Shown here piece after piece: positions 36,064 to 44,103 of a DNA stretch of 64,000 nucleotides. Made by a program: the position numbers and the translations under genes. Each line of letters opens with the position of its first letter. Position 1 is the first letter of the stretch. The notes under the pieces are model-generated. The model did no database searches. It saw only the letters and a program-made list of their open reading frames with translations, and was not told the origin of the DNA. This DNA is from Hyphomicrobiales bacterium (GTDB lineage Bacteria > Pseudomonadota > Alphaproteobacteria > Rhizobiales > Rhizobiaceae): contig UBPA01000014.1 in the NCBI GenBank assembly GCA_900467185.1, positions 248,001-312,000 on the forward strand, given 5' to 3'.

Positions 36064-37806
36064 ATGGCAAAGACCGCAGCCGATCTCGTGACAGAGGTTC
36101 TTCATCAGGCCGGCGTTCGCCGCATCTACGGGCTTGTCGGCGACAGCCTGAACGCCATGACGGAATCCCTGCGCAAGCGGGGCGATATCGACTGGGTGCA
36201 TGTTCGCCACGAAGAGGTGGCAGCCTTCGCCGCGGGCGCGGAAGCCGCGCTCACCGGAGACCTCGCCGTCTGCGCCGGCTCCTGCGGGCCGGGCAACACC
36301 CATCTGATCAACGGGCTGTTCGACTGCCATCGCAGCCGCGTTCCCGTACTCGCCATCGCCGCGCAGATCCCCTCGCAGGAAATCGGCCGGAACTACTTTC
36401 AGGAGACGAAGCCCGAAGAGCTGTTTCGCGCCTGCTCGGATTACTGCGAGCTGGTCTCCCATCCCGAGCAGCTGCCCGGCATCCTCGAAACCGCCATTCG
36501 CAGCGCGCTGGGAAACCGCAGCGTCTCGGTGGTGGTCATCCCGGGCGACATCGCGCTTTCGGCCTATGAGGCACCGATCTCCGCCGCCGCCGGCCTGCGG
36601 CTTGCAGCCCCCGTGGTCACGCCCGGCGCCAGCGAGCTCGGGGCACTTGCCGACCTTCTGAACAAGGGCGAGCGGGTGACACTGTTCTGCGGCCGCGGCT
36701 GCGCCGGCGCGCATGATCGCGTCGTGCAGCTTGCCGAAGCCCTGAAGGCGCCGGTCGTCCATGCGCTGGGCGGCAAGGAACATGTGGAGTGGGACAACCC
36801 CTACGACGTCGGCATGACCGGTCTGATCGGTTTCAAGTCCGGCTATCAGGCGCTGATGGACTGCGACACGTTGCTGATGCTCGGTACGGACTTTCCCTAC
36901 CGCCAGTTCTTCCCCAAGACTGCGACGATCGCGCAAGTCGATCTTCGCCCGGAAAATATCGGGCGGCGGACGCCGCTGGCGCTTGGCGTCGTCGGCGATA
37001 TCGGCGCGACGATCGAGGGGCTTCTACCCCGGCTGACCCGCAAGACCGACGACAGCTTTCTGAGCAAGAGCCTTGCCAACTACAAGAAGGCGCGTAAGGG
37101 GCTCGATGAACTGGCGACCGGGACGCCGGGGCGGAAGCCGATCCATCCGCAATACCTCACCAAGGTCATCAGCGAGCAGGCGTCGGACGATGCGGTCTTC
37201 ACCTTCGATGTCGGCACCGTCACGGTCTGGGCGGCGCGCTACCTCGAGATGAACGGGCGTCGGCGCCTGCTCAGTTCCCTTGCCCATGGATCGATGGCCA
37301 ACGCGATGCCGCAGGCGATCGGCGCGCAGGCGGCCTTCCCCGGCCGGCAGGTCATCAGTCTTTCCGGCGACGGCGGTTTCACGATGCTGATGGGCGATTT
37401 CCTGACGCTCGCGCAGCAGAACCTGCCGGTCAAGGTCGTGATCTACAACAATGGCTCGCTCGGCTTCGTGGCGCTGGAGATGAAGGGCGGCGGCTTCCTC
37501 GAGTTCGGAACCGATCTGAAGAATCCGAACTTCGCCCTGATGGCGCAGGCCATGGGCATCCACGCGATGCGCGTGGAGGATCCGGCGCAGCTCGAAGACG
37601 CCGTCGCCAGCGTGCTGGCCCATCCCGGCCCGGCCCTGCTCGATGTCGTCACCAACCCGCAGGAACTCTCCATGCCGCCGGTCGTCACCGCCGACGAGGT
37701 CAAGGGTTTCGGCCTCTGGGGCATGCAGGCCGTGCTGAACGGACGCGGCGACGAGATCATCGATCTGCTGAAGGGCGGGAATGTCCTCAAATCCCTGTTT
37801 CGGTGA
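36064..37806 (+). CDS. poxB: thiamine-diphosphate-dependent pyruvate dehydrogenase (quinone)
   Basis: A 580-residue peripheral-membrane flavoenzyme that decarboxylates pyruvate to acetate and CO2 and passes electrons to quinone. The N-terminal TPP pyrimidine domain has GLVGDSLNAMTESL and the catalytic glutamate in VRHEEVAAFAA (about 50-52). The central FAD domain spans about 185-335. The C-terminal TPP domain has GDGGFTMLMGDF, with the GDG-to-NN spacing that binds Mg-TPP (YNNGS about 460). The last 25 residues resemble the PoxB membrane-binding tail. GAGGAG precedes ATG 36064; the longer frame adds unrelated residues. Other TPP enzymes such as acetolactate synthase are less likely given the closer PoxB pattern. 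Confidence 0.87.
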   Translation: MAKTAADLVTEVLHQAGVRRIYGLVGDSLNAMTESLRKRGDIDWVHVRHEEVAAFAAGAEAALTGDLAVCAGSCGPGNTHLINGLFDCHRSRVPVLAIAAQIPSQEIGRNYFQETKPEELFRACSDYCELVSHPEQLPGILETAIRSALGNRSVSVVVIPGDIALSAYEAPISAAAGLRLAAPVVTPGASELGALADLLNKGERVTLFCGRGCAGAHDRVVQLAEALKAPVVHALGGKEHVEWDNPYDVGMTGLIGFKSGYQALMDCDTLLMLGTDFPYRQFFPKTATIAQVDLRPENIGRRTPLALGVVGDIGATIEGLLPRLTRKTDDSFLSKSLANYKKARKGLDELATGTPGRKPIHPQYLTKVISEQASDDAVFTFDVGTVTVWAARYLEMNGRRRLLSSLAHGSMANAMPQAIGAQAAFPGRQVISLSGDGGFTMLMGDFLTLAQQNLPVKVVIYNNGSLGFVALEMKGGGFLEFGTDLKNPNFALMAQAMGIHAMRVEDPAQLEDAVASVLAHPGPALLDVVTNPQELSMPPVVTADEVKGFGLWGMQAVLNGRGDEIIDLLKGGNVLKSLFR

Positions 37807-37827
37807 GATCACCGACAGAAAGTTCCG

Positions 37828-38772
37828 TTAGTTTTCTGCCGCGTTGTCCGACGCCGGAGCAATGCTGCTTCGGCTGGAAATGCTCTCGCCGCGCATCGCA
37901 TCGAGAAAGGCCCGGAAGGCAGCGCTCGGCTGCCGGCGGCTGGGGTAGTAGAGATGGTTGGGCGGCAGGGTCGGTGCCCAGCCGCCGAGCACCTCGACCA
38001 GCGTCCCGGATGCGAGATGCGGATCGGCATGCGCGCGCGGCAGGCAGACCACACCCAGGCCGTTCAGGGCCGCGTCGCGCATGACATCGACATCGTTGGT
38101 CACGAACGAGCCGGGGATCGCCCGCTCGATGCGCCGGCCATCCCTCTCGAATTCCCAGACATGGATGGTGCCCGAAGACGTGTAGCGATAACAGATGCAC
38201 CGGTGCCGACCGAGATCGTCCGGCGTCTCCGGCAGACCGTGCGCCGCGACATAGGTTTTCGTCGCCACGAAGACGAGCGGCACGGGCGGGCTGATCGCCA
38301 CCGAGATCATGTCGCGTTGCAGCTCGCCCTCGTGGCGCACGCCGCAGTCGAAGCGCTCCGCGACGATATCGACAAGCCCGTCATTGACGACGAGCTCCAC
38401 CGCGACCTCCGGGCAATCCCGCGCGAAACCGACAAGCTTCGGCAGCACGACGTGCAACGCGGCCGTCCTGTGGGCGTTGATCCGGATGCGTCCCGCCGGC
38501 CGGTCGCGTGCCGTATCCAGCGCACCGAGGGCCAGATCGACCGAATCCAGGGCCGGGCGGAGCCGTTCGAGAAGGGCCTCCCCGGCGCTCGTCGGCGCGA
38601 CCGAGCGCGTCGTCCGGTCGAGAAGGCGGATTCCGAGACGGGTTTCGAGCACGCGCATGGCATGGCTGAGCGACGACGGGGATTGCCCGAGCCGCGCAGC
38701 CGCCTTTGTGAAGCTGCCGGCCTCTGCGATGTCGGCGAAGACCGCAAGTCCGGACCAGAGATCGCGATCCAT
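37828..38772 (-). CDS. LysR-family transcriptional regulator
   Basis: A 314-residue LysR regulator. The N-terminal winged helix (about 5-65) reads FADIAEAGSFTKAAARLGQS, followed by LEARL-type residues (LETRLGIRLLDRTTRS). The C-terminal effector domain occupies about 90-300. AAGGAATT precedes ATG 38772. It is divergent from the aldo/keto reductase gene with a gap of about 100 bases, the usual arrangement of a LysR protein and its target. The inducer cannot be guessed. Confidence 0.92.
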   Translation of the reverse strand: MDRDLWSGLAVFADIAEAGSFTKAAARLGQSPSSLSHAMRVLETRLGIRLLDRTTRSVAPTSAGEALLERLRPALDSVDLALGALDTARDRPAGRIRINAHRTAALHVVLPKLVGFARDCPEVAVELVVNDGLVDIVAERFDCGVRHEGELQRDMISVAISPPVPLVFVATKTYVAAHGLPETPDDLGRHRCICYRYTSSGTIHVWEFERDGRRIERAIPGSFVTNDVDVMRDAALNGLGVVCLPRAHADPHLASGTLVEVLGGWAPTLPPNHLYYPSRRQPSAAFRAFLDAMRGESISSRSSIAPASDNAAEN

Positions 38773-38872
38773 TGATGAATTCCTTTCAGCAACCCGTGCG
38801 GAAACAGAGGTCTAGTCCGCCCTGTCGTCGCCGTCCATATGACGGAGCATGATCCAACAGGAACGCCGCATC

Positions 38873-39973
38873 ATGAATCTCGAAACCTATCGTCCGCTCG
38901 GCCGCTCGGGCCTTCTCGTCAGTCCGCTGGCGCTCGGCACCATGACCTTCGGCACGCCCCGCTGGGGCTCCGGCGAGGCGGGAAGCCGCGCCGTCTTCGA
39001 CCGCTATGTCGACCTCGGTGGCAATTTCATCGATACGGCCGACGTCTATTCCGGCGGGCGTTCGGAAGAGATGGTCGGCGCCTTCGTGCGCGATCATGGC
39101 CTTCGCGACCGCATGGTCATCGCGACGAAGTCGGGCTTTTCCAACGGCCGCGGCGTTCACGGCGGCGGCAATGGGGCGCGCCATATCCGGACGTCCGTGG
39201 AGGCGTCGCTGCGTCGCCTGCAGACGGATGTCATCGACCTCTACTGGATCCATATCTGGGACGGCATCACGCCTGCGGCGGAGCTGCTGCAGACGATGGC
39301 CGCGCTCGTCCAATCCGGAAAGATCCGCTACTGGGGACTGTCGAACACGCCGGCCTGGTATGCTGCGGAACTGGCGACACTCGCATCCGCCCGCGGTCTG
39401 CCGGCACCCATCGGCCTTCAATATTTCTACGCGCTTGTCGAACGCGGCGTCGAGGCCGAGCATGTTCCGCTCGCGCAGGCCTTCGGCATGGGCCTCGTGC
39501 CGTGGAGCCCGCTTGCCTATGGGCTTCTGACCGGAAAATACGATCGCGCGACGGTTGAGGCCGCACCGGCGCGAACGGGTGGCGTGCCGAACGAGGGCGG
39601 ACCCACCGAGGCGGCGCGGCCGGACGAGGACAAGCGCCTCGACGGCAACAACCCGTTCGGCGACACGCTCTTCACGGAGCGCAACTGGACGATCGTCGAC
39701 GTCCTGAAACGCGTCGCACACGAGGCCGGCGAGACCCCGGCCCGCATCGCCCTTGCCTGGGTGGTCGGCCGCCCCGGCGTCGCCTCCACGCTGATGGGCG
39801 TCAGCCGTGCGGAGCAGGTGCGCGACAATGTCGGTGCGCTTGACCTGGCGATCGCGCCCGACCATCTGGCCGCGCTGGAGGAGGTCAGCGGCGGAGCGCC
39901 GTTCCTCTACCAGCTCTTCCAGCCGGCGGTGCGCAACCAGGTGGTCTTCGGCGGCGCCGACGTGAGACGCTGA
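38873..39973 (+). CDS. aldo/keto reductase
   Basis: A 366-residue cytoplasmic NADPH-dependent oxidoreductase of the YajO/Tas-like group. Catalytic tetrad members are visible: Asp in NFIDTADVYSGGRSEE, Tyr in ADVYS, Lys in VIATKSG and His in YWIHIWD. PWSPLAYGLLTGKY (about 205-220) and GVSRAEQVRDN (about 308-318) belong to the cofactor pocket. ATG 38873 has AGGAA upstream at 8 bases; ATG 38849 has a poorly spaced site. It is probably controlled by the divergent LysR gene. An unrelated second aldo/keto reductase domain occurs at 50218. Confidence 0.92.
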   Translation: MNLETYRPLGRSGLLVSPLALGTMTFGTPRWGSGEAGSRAVFDRYVDLGGNFIDTADVYSGGRSEEMVGAFVRDHGLRDRMVIATKSGFSNGRGVHGGGNGARHIRTSVEASLRRLQTDVIDLYWIHIWDGITPAAELLQTMAALVQSGKIRYWGLSNTPAWYAAELATLASARGLPAPIGLQYFYALVERGVEAEHVPLAQAFGMGLVPWSPLAYGLLTGKYDRATVEAAPARTGGVPNEGGPTEAARPDEDKRLDGNNPFGDTLFTERNWTIVDVLKRVAHEAGETPARIALAWVVGRPGVASTLMGVSRAEQVRDNVGALDLAIAPDHLAALEEVSGGAPFLYQLFQPAVRNQVVFGGADVRR

Positions 39974-40052
39974 TCGCCGGAAATCTCCGCAGGGTGCTGG
40001 CGCCCGCGCGCCGCACTTGCTAACCCTCGGCGCATCGAAACAGGATGAGCCG

Positions 40053-41045
40053 ATGATCCTTTCTCTGGCGGATGCCGAACACCTCGTCGCCTCGACCTTC
40101 GCGGACAACGCGGTCGATGCCGCCGTCGCCGCGTCCGTTGCCCATGCGCTGGTGCAGGCGGAGGCCGCCGGGCAATCCGGTCACGGCCTGCGGCGGGTTC
40201 CGGCCTATGTCAAGCAGGTGCGGACCGGCAAGGTCGATGGACGCGCGAAACCCTTGGCGACGCTGGCGAAGCCCGGCGTCCTGGCGATCGACGCCTGCCA
40301 TGGGTTCGCCTATCCCGCGCTCGATCTGGCCGTGGAGCGTCTGCCGGAGATCGTTCGGACGCAAGGCATCGCGCTGGCCGCCATCCACCGCTCGCATCAT
40401 GCCGGTGTCATGGCACTGACGGTCGAGCGCTTCGCGGAACAGGGCCTCGTCGCGATGATGTTTGCCAATGCGCCGGCCGCGATGGCGCCCTGGGGCGGGC
40501 GCAAGCCGCTATACGGCACCAATCCGATTGCCTTTGCCGTGCCCGTGGCCGGCGGCGATCCCCTCGTCATCGACCTCGCGCTGTCCAAGGTCGCGCGCGG
40601 CAAGGTCATGGCGGCGGCGCAGAAGAATGTCGATATTCCCGCCGATTGGGCCTTCGATGTCGAAGGCCGGCCGACGACCAATGCCGACGCGGCCATGAAG
40701 GGCACGATGGCGCCCGCTGGCGACGCGAAAGGCGCCGCCCTCGCACTGATGGTCGAAGTGCTCGCCGCCGGCCTCACCGGCGCCACCTTCTCCTACCAGG
40801 CAAGCTCGCTCTTCGATGAGAAAGGCCCGCCGCCCGCGCTCGGCCATATGATCATCGCCATCGACCCCGACGGCGCGACCGGCGGCGGCACCTCCGGCCG
40901 GATCGCGCAACTGGCGCAGGAGATGGGCCGCGAGGACGGCGTCCGCCTGCCCGGCCGCCGCGGTCTCGGTCTCCGCCGTCAGGCGGCCGAACAGGGTATC
41001 GACATTCCGCAAGACGTGCTGAAGGCGATCGACGACCTGCGTTAG
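40053..41045 (+). CDS. malate/L-lactate dehydrogenase-like (Ldh2 family) oxidoreductase
   Basis: A 330-residue NAD(P)-dependent dehydrogenase of the YlbC/ureidoglycolate/2,3-diketogulonate reductase family. Family blocks are GQSGHGLRRVPAYVKQVRTG (about 43-62), HRSHHAGVMALTVERFAEQG (about 115-134, with the catalytic His), NAPAAMAPWGGRKPLYGTNP (about 139-158) and KGAALALMVEVLAAGLTGA. ATG 40053 with AGGATG is preferred to 40017. The proper substrate, a 2-oxo acid or its hydroxy form, is not told by sequence. It follows the aldo/keto reductase on the same strand. Confidence 0.88.
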   Translation: MILSLADAEHLVASTFADNAVDAAVAASVAHALVQAEAAGQSGHGLRRVPAYVKQVRTGKVDGRAKPLATLAKPGVLAIDACHGFAYPALDLAVERLPEIVRTQGIALAAIHRSHHAGVMALTVERFAEQGLVAMMFANAPAAMAPWGGRKPLYGTNPIAFAVPVAGGDPLVIDLALSKVARGKVMAAAQKNVDIPADWAFDVEGRPTTNADAAMKGTMAPAGDAKGAALALMVEVLAAGLTGATFSYQASSLFDEKGPPPALGHMIIAIDPDGATGGGTSGRIAQLAQEMGREDGVRLPGRRGLGLRRQAAEQGIDIPQDVLKAIDDLR

Positions 41046-41086
41046 CCGCCATCATCCGTCACGGCTTCAGCCGACGATGTCCCGCG

Positions 41087-41320
41087 TCAGCGCGCGCAGG
41101 GACCGACATTCGAACGGCAGACCCTGGGCCGGTAGAGACGTTCGTAACCGCCCTCCCGGGCGCGGATCGCCTGCCTTCGCTGGTGATCCTCCAGAGCCTG
41201 CGAGGACCGCGTTTGGCCGGCCGAGACCGTCGCTGCCGGCTGCGGCGTCGAACAGCCGCACAGCAGGGCGCCGACGGCCAGGAGGATGGTCGTGTTTGCC
41301 CGGAACGTTCGTGTTTTCAC
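41087..41320 (-). CDS. small lipoprotein
   Basis: A 77-residue lipoprotein. The start is GTG 41320, chosen because GGGAGA lies upstream and the signal peptide then begins with VKTRTFRANTTILLAVGALL. The lipobox is LCGC, with the lipidated Cys near residue 23. The mature part (about 54 residues) is hydrophilic, with many Arg and Gln. The function is unknown. It converges with the Ldh2-type gene and is divergent from the DUF4360 gene at 41584. Confidence 0.65.
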   Translation of the reverse strand: MKTRTFRANTTILLAVGALLCGCSTPQPAATVSAGQTRSSQALEDHQRRQAIRAREGGYERLYRPRVCRSNVGPCAR

Positions 41321-41437
41321 CGCAGTTCTCCCACTCTCGTCCGCATCGGGCCTTTGCCCCCGTAAGCAGGCCGTTTCGGCACGGTGCGCGCCAACGGACA
41401 TGATGCTGCCACTAAATGGCGCGATTTCGAACGCGTT

Positions 41438-41458
41438 TGATTAAAACTCTCTTAATCA
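41438..41458. promoter_or_regulatory. Palindrome in the divergent lipoprotein/DUF4360 promoter region
   Basis: TGATTAA (41438-41444) and TTAATCA (41452-41458) form a perfect 7-bp inverted repeat with a 7-nt spacer. It lies 118 bases before the lipoprotein start and 126 before the DUF4360 start. AT-rich and 21 bp long, it looks like an operator for a dimeric regulator rather than a terminator. Confidence 0.5.
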
Positions 41459-41583
41459 CGCCGTTCTAGTTCTAACACCTTCCGATGTGAATTGCAGCCG
41501 AACGGATTGGTCAGCAGCGGTTCATATTGGCACACCTATTTTCCTGCCAGGGCTTGATGCTCACATCTAAACGAGGAAGTTCA

Positions 41584-42174
41584 ATGAAGAGATTTGGTCT
41601 CCTGCTGGCGTCGCTGTTCATCTCGTCCGCTGCCTATGCCGACGACATTTCCCTCGGCGTTCCCGGCTATGGCGGTAGCGGCTGCCCGTCGGACAGCGTC
41701 TCCGCCACGATCAGCCCGGACGGCAAGGCGCTCAGCCTGCTGTTCGACAACTATATCGTCCAGGCCGGCGGCGATACCGGCAAGAACATGGATCGCAAGA
41801 CCTGCAACGTGGCCATTCCGGTGCACGTGCCCCAGGGCCGCAGCGTTTCGGTTCTGGCGGTCGACTATCGCGGCTTCAACCAGCTGCCGCGCGGCGCGCG
41901 CTCGCAGTTCAACGTCGAATACTTCTTCGCGGGAACGCGCGGACCGACCTTCGTCAAGACCTTCTCCGGCCCCAGCGAACAAGACTATCTGATCTCCAAC
42001 AAGATCGTTGCGGACTCGATGATCTGGTCGGCCTGCGGCGAAGACGTCAACCTGCGGACCAACTCCAGCATCCGCGTGAACACGACGCGCGGCCAGGAAG
42101 CCATGGCGACCGTCGACACGCAGGACGTGAAGGCCGCGATCGTCTATCAGCTGCAGTGGAAGACCTGCCGCTAA
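41584..42174 (+). CDS. secreted DUF4360-like protein
   Basis: A 196-residue secreted protein. The signal peptide is about 1-19 (MKRFGLLLASLFISSAAYA), with cleavage before DDISLG. The domain has GYGGSGCPSDSVSATISPDG (about 27-46), ALSLLFDNYIVQAGG, CNVAIPVHVPQG and VLAVDYRGFNQLPRGARSQF, the pattern of DUF4360 proteins. Four cysteines (near 33, 75, 159 and the penultimate residue) could form two disulphides. GAGGAAG precedes ATG 41584. Function is unknown. It is the upstream partner of a second DUF4360-like protein fused to a membrane barrel. In the tree of life this domain is best known from fungi and scattered bacteria. Confidence 0.75.
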   Translation: MKRFGLLLASLFISSAAYADDISLGVPGYGGSGCPSDSVSATISPDGKALSLLFDNYIVQAGGDTGKNMDRKTCNVAIPVHVPQGRSVSVLAVDYRGFNQLPRGARSQFNVEYFFAGTRGPTFVKTFSGPSEQDYLISNKIVADSMIWSACGEDVNLRTNSSIRVNTTRGQEAMATVDTQDVKAAIVYQLQWKTCR

Positions 42175-42185
42175 CAGAAACCAGC

Positions 42186-42211
42186 GCGGGTGGCAGGAGA
42201 CTGCCGCCCGC
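42186..42211 (+). terminator. Hairpin with GAGA tetraloop between the DUF4360 genes
   Basis: GCGGGTGGCAG (42186-42196) pairs with CTGCCGCCCGC (42201-42211), one T-G wobble, around a GAGA loop, a stable GNRA-type tetraloop. It begins 11 bases after the first DUF4360 stop and 50 bases before the next start. It may limit or separate expression of the downstream barrel gene. Confidence 0.6.
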
Positions 42212-42261
42212 TCTGACGACCGCCCGTTGATCGCCTGCCTCCCTGCCCGTGAGAACCGTCC

Positions 42262-43659
42262 ATGCGCCACAGCACATCGTTCGCCCTCTGTCTCCTGAGC
42301 ATCGCGGCAACGGCGCCCGGCCGGGCCGACGCCGCCGACGGATGTGCGGACGGGACGTTCTCCAGCGTCACCTCGCCGGACGGCAACGCGACCAGCGTGC
42401 TCTTCGACGACTTTTCGGCAGGCGCCGGCGGCGGAGCCGGCACGGCGCGCGCAACGAGCACCTGCCAGCTGGCCATCCCCGTGACCCGACCCGACGGTTT
42501 CAGCGTCTATGGCGTCGATTATCGCGGTTTCGTCACGACGCAAGACGGGCAGACGGCTCGGATCGTTACCCTGCAGGACGGGCGGCAGGTTCTGAAATAT
42601 GAGGTCGCAGGACCGCTCGAGGACGATGTCGCCACGGGCGGCAAGGTCGGCGTTTCCGGTTCCGACACGCTCGGCCTGACGGTCGTTGTCGAGGCGACAG
42701 CGCCGGTCGATCCCGACACGCCCGACGCCAGCCTGCTCCTCGACACGGTCGATATCACCCGCCTCGGATTTACCACGCTGTCATCGGTCACGGCCTCGGC
42801 GGACCAGCTGGCGCGCCAGCGACAGGCGATTGCTGCTGAGCTTATCGGCACGGCGCAAGGGCTTCTGGGCGAAGGCGAACGCTTCGATGCCGGCAGCGCG
42901 ATCAGCCTCTTCGGATCGTCCAGCGCGGCAGCCGGCTTCAAGGGCCGCTGGGAAGCCGGAAGCGGCATCACCGTTCTCGGCGGTGCGGCGATCGTTCATC
43001 CGGACGACGACAATGTTTCGGTCGATACGCTGGCGTTGCTGGCCGGTGCGCTGCGCTACACGACGCCGCAGGCGACATGGCGCGCCTTCGGCGAAGTGGG
43101 CGTCTGGGGCTCGCCGAACGTGACGGCCAATCTCTCGCGCAGCTATCTCAACGTCGACGACATCGTTTCGGCCGGCGGCACGGCGGACGGCTCGCTTCTC
43201 AGCTCCTACGGGCGGATCGGCGCGGTCTTTGCGCCCGACCAGGCCAACGAGATCGTGCTTTCGGCACGATTCACCAAGGCCTGGCTCGACCTCGACGGCT
43301 ATAGCGAGACGGCAACGGATCGCAATCTCTTTGCGGCGACCGTTCACGGCGGCACGTCGAGCGAGAACATCGTCAGCGCCGAGGTCGCCTGGAGCCACCA
43401 GACCGAAGGCCGGCTGGACTACACGCTGTCCGGCGCCGTCGGCCGCATCTTCGCCGACGACAAGGCCGTCCGTGCATCCGTCGATTGGGTCGGCGATGTC
43501 TCCGGCCGTGCCCGCGACCAGACCTTCGCCTCCGCCGGCGGCCGTATCGGCGTTCGTCTCGATGACGTCTGGCGCCTCGACACCTCCGTCGCCGCCACCA
43601 TCCGCCAGTATGACGACCCGGAATGGAATGTCGGCGCGCAACTGAAGGCGGCGTTCTAG
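42262..43659 (+). CDS. DUF4360-like domain fused to an outer-membrane beta-barrel
   Basis: A 465-residue exported protein. The signal peptide is about 1-24 (ending ADA-AD). Residues about 25-140 repeat the DUF4360 pattern of the upstream gene: DGNATSVLFDDFSAGAGG, CQLAIPVTRPDGFSVYGVDYRGF (split here as CQLAIPVTRP and DGFSVYGVDYRGF). After a linker rich in Thr, Ala and Asp, residues about 200-465 show the alternating strands of an autotransporter-like barrel (FGEVGVWGSPNVTANLSRSY, YGRIGAVFAPDQANEIVLSA), ending in KAAF with the terminal aromatic residue required for Bam insertion. The passenger is therefore tiny and related to a separate secreted neighbour. Role unknown, possibly adhesion or surface display. 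Confidence 0.75.
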   Translation: MRHSTSFALCLLSIAATAPGRADAADGCADGTFSSVTSPDGNATSVLFDDFSAGAGGGAGTARATSTCQLAIPVTRPDGFSVYGVDYRGFVTTQDGQTARIVTLQDGRQVLKYEVAGPLEDDVATGGKVGVSGSDTLGLTVVVEATAPVDPDTPDASLLLDTVDITRLGFTTLSSVTASADQLARQRQAIAAELIGTAQGLLGEGERFDAGSAISLFGSSSAAAGFKGRWEAGSGITVLGGAAIVHPDDDNVSVDTLALLAGALRYTTPQATWRAFGEVGVWGSPNVTANLSRSYLNVDDIVSAGGTADGSLLSSYGRIGAVFAPDQANEIVLSARFTKAWLDLDGYSETATDRNLFAATVHGGTSSENIVSAEVAWSHQTEGRLDYTLSGAVGRIFADDKAVRASVDWVGDVSGRARDQTFASAGGRIGVRLDDVWRLDTSVAATIRQYDDPEWNVGAQLKAAF

Positions 43660-43667
43660 AGTCTGTC

Positions 43668-43730
43668 AGCGAAAAGTGGACTCCGGTTATCCCGGAGAGA
43701 CAAGCGATAACGAGGAAATCAAGAGTCGCG
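43668..43730. repeat. Possible Rhizobiales intergenic repeat remnant
   Basis: Just after the barrel gene, the stretch with GAAAAGTGGACTCCGGTTAT followed by ACAAGCGATAACGAGG recalls the short palindromic mosaic repeats scattered between genes of Rhizobium and relatives, which also read GAAAAGTGGA-x-x-CCGGTT. This is recognition from memory; other copies are not present in this window. Confidence 0.3.
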
Positions 43731-44103
43731 ACCTGCCCGAGGATTGACGCTCGACACGCGATCCGTCCGGTTCCGCTCACCCGTCTCCAAGCGACCATCG
43801 ACCCTGTGCGGTCGCCGTTGACAACGGTCTCACGACATCGTGACCGACCAGACCGCCGTCTCTCCGGGGGCGGACGGCAGGCTTTCCTGCGTCAGGCGCC
43901 TGGCTTTGCCCGGTGCGCACAGCTGGCCCCCCGTTTTCCCTATCGTATTCTTTACCCATTCTTATTCTGTTTTCGTCATTTAGAATATTCGGCGCGAACA
44001 GCATGGCCATTCCTCCCCTCTGCCTGATGGTGTTCTCCCGCGAAGTTGCTCAATCGTCTGTCTCAATAACCGTCTCCGGCATGACATAAAAATCAGCGAG
44101 CCC
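43731..44103. other. Gene-free region before the chemoreceptor gene
   Basis: About 370 bases without a credible gene. The part near 43940-44000 is T-rich (TATTCTTTACCCATTCTTATTCTG), and GTTGACAACG near 43817 could be a -35 box, but no well-spaced -10 was found. Confidence 0.35.
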
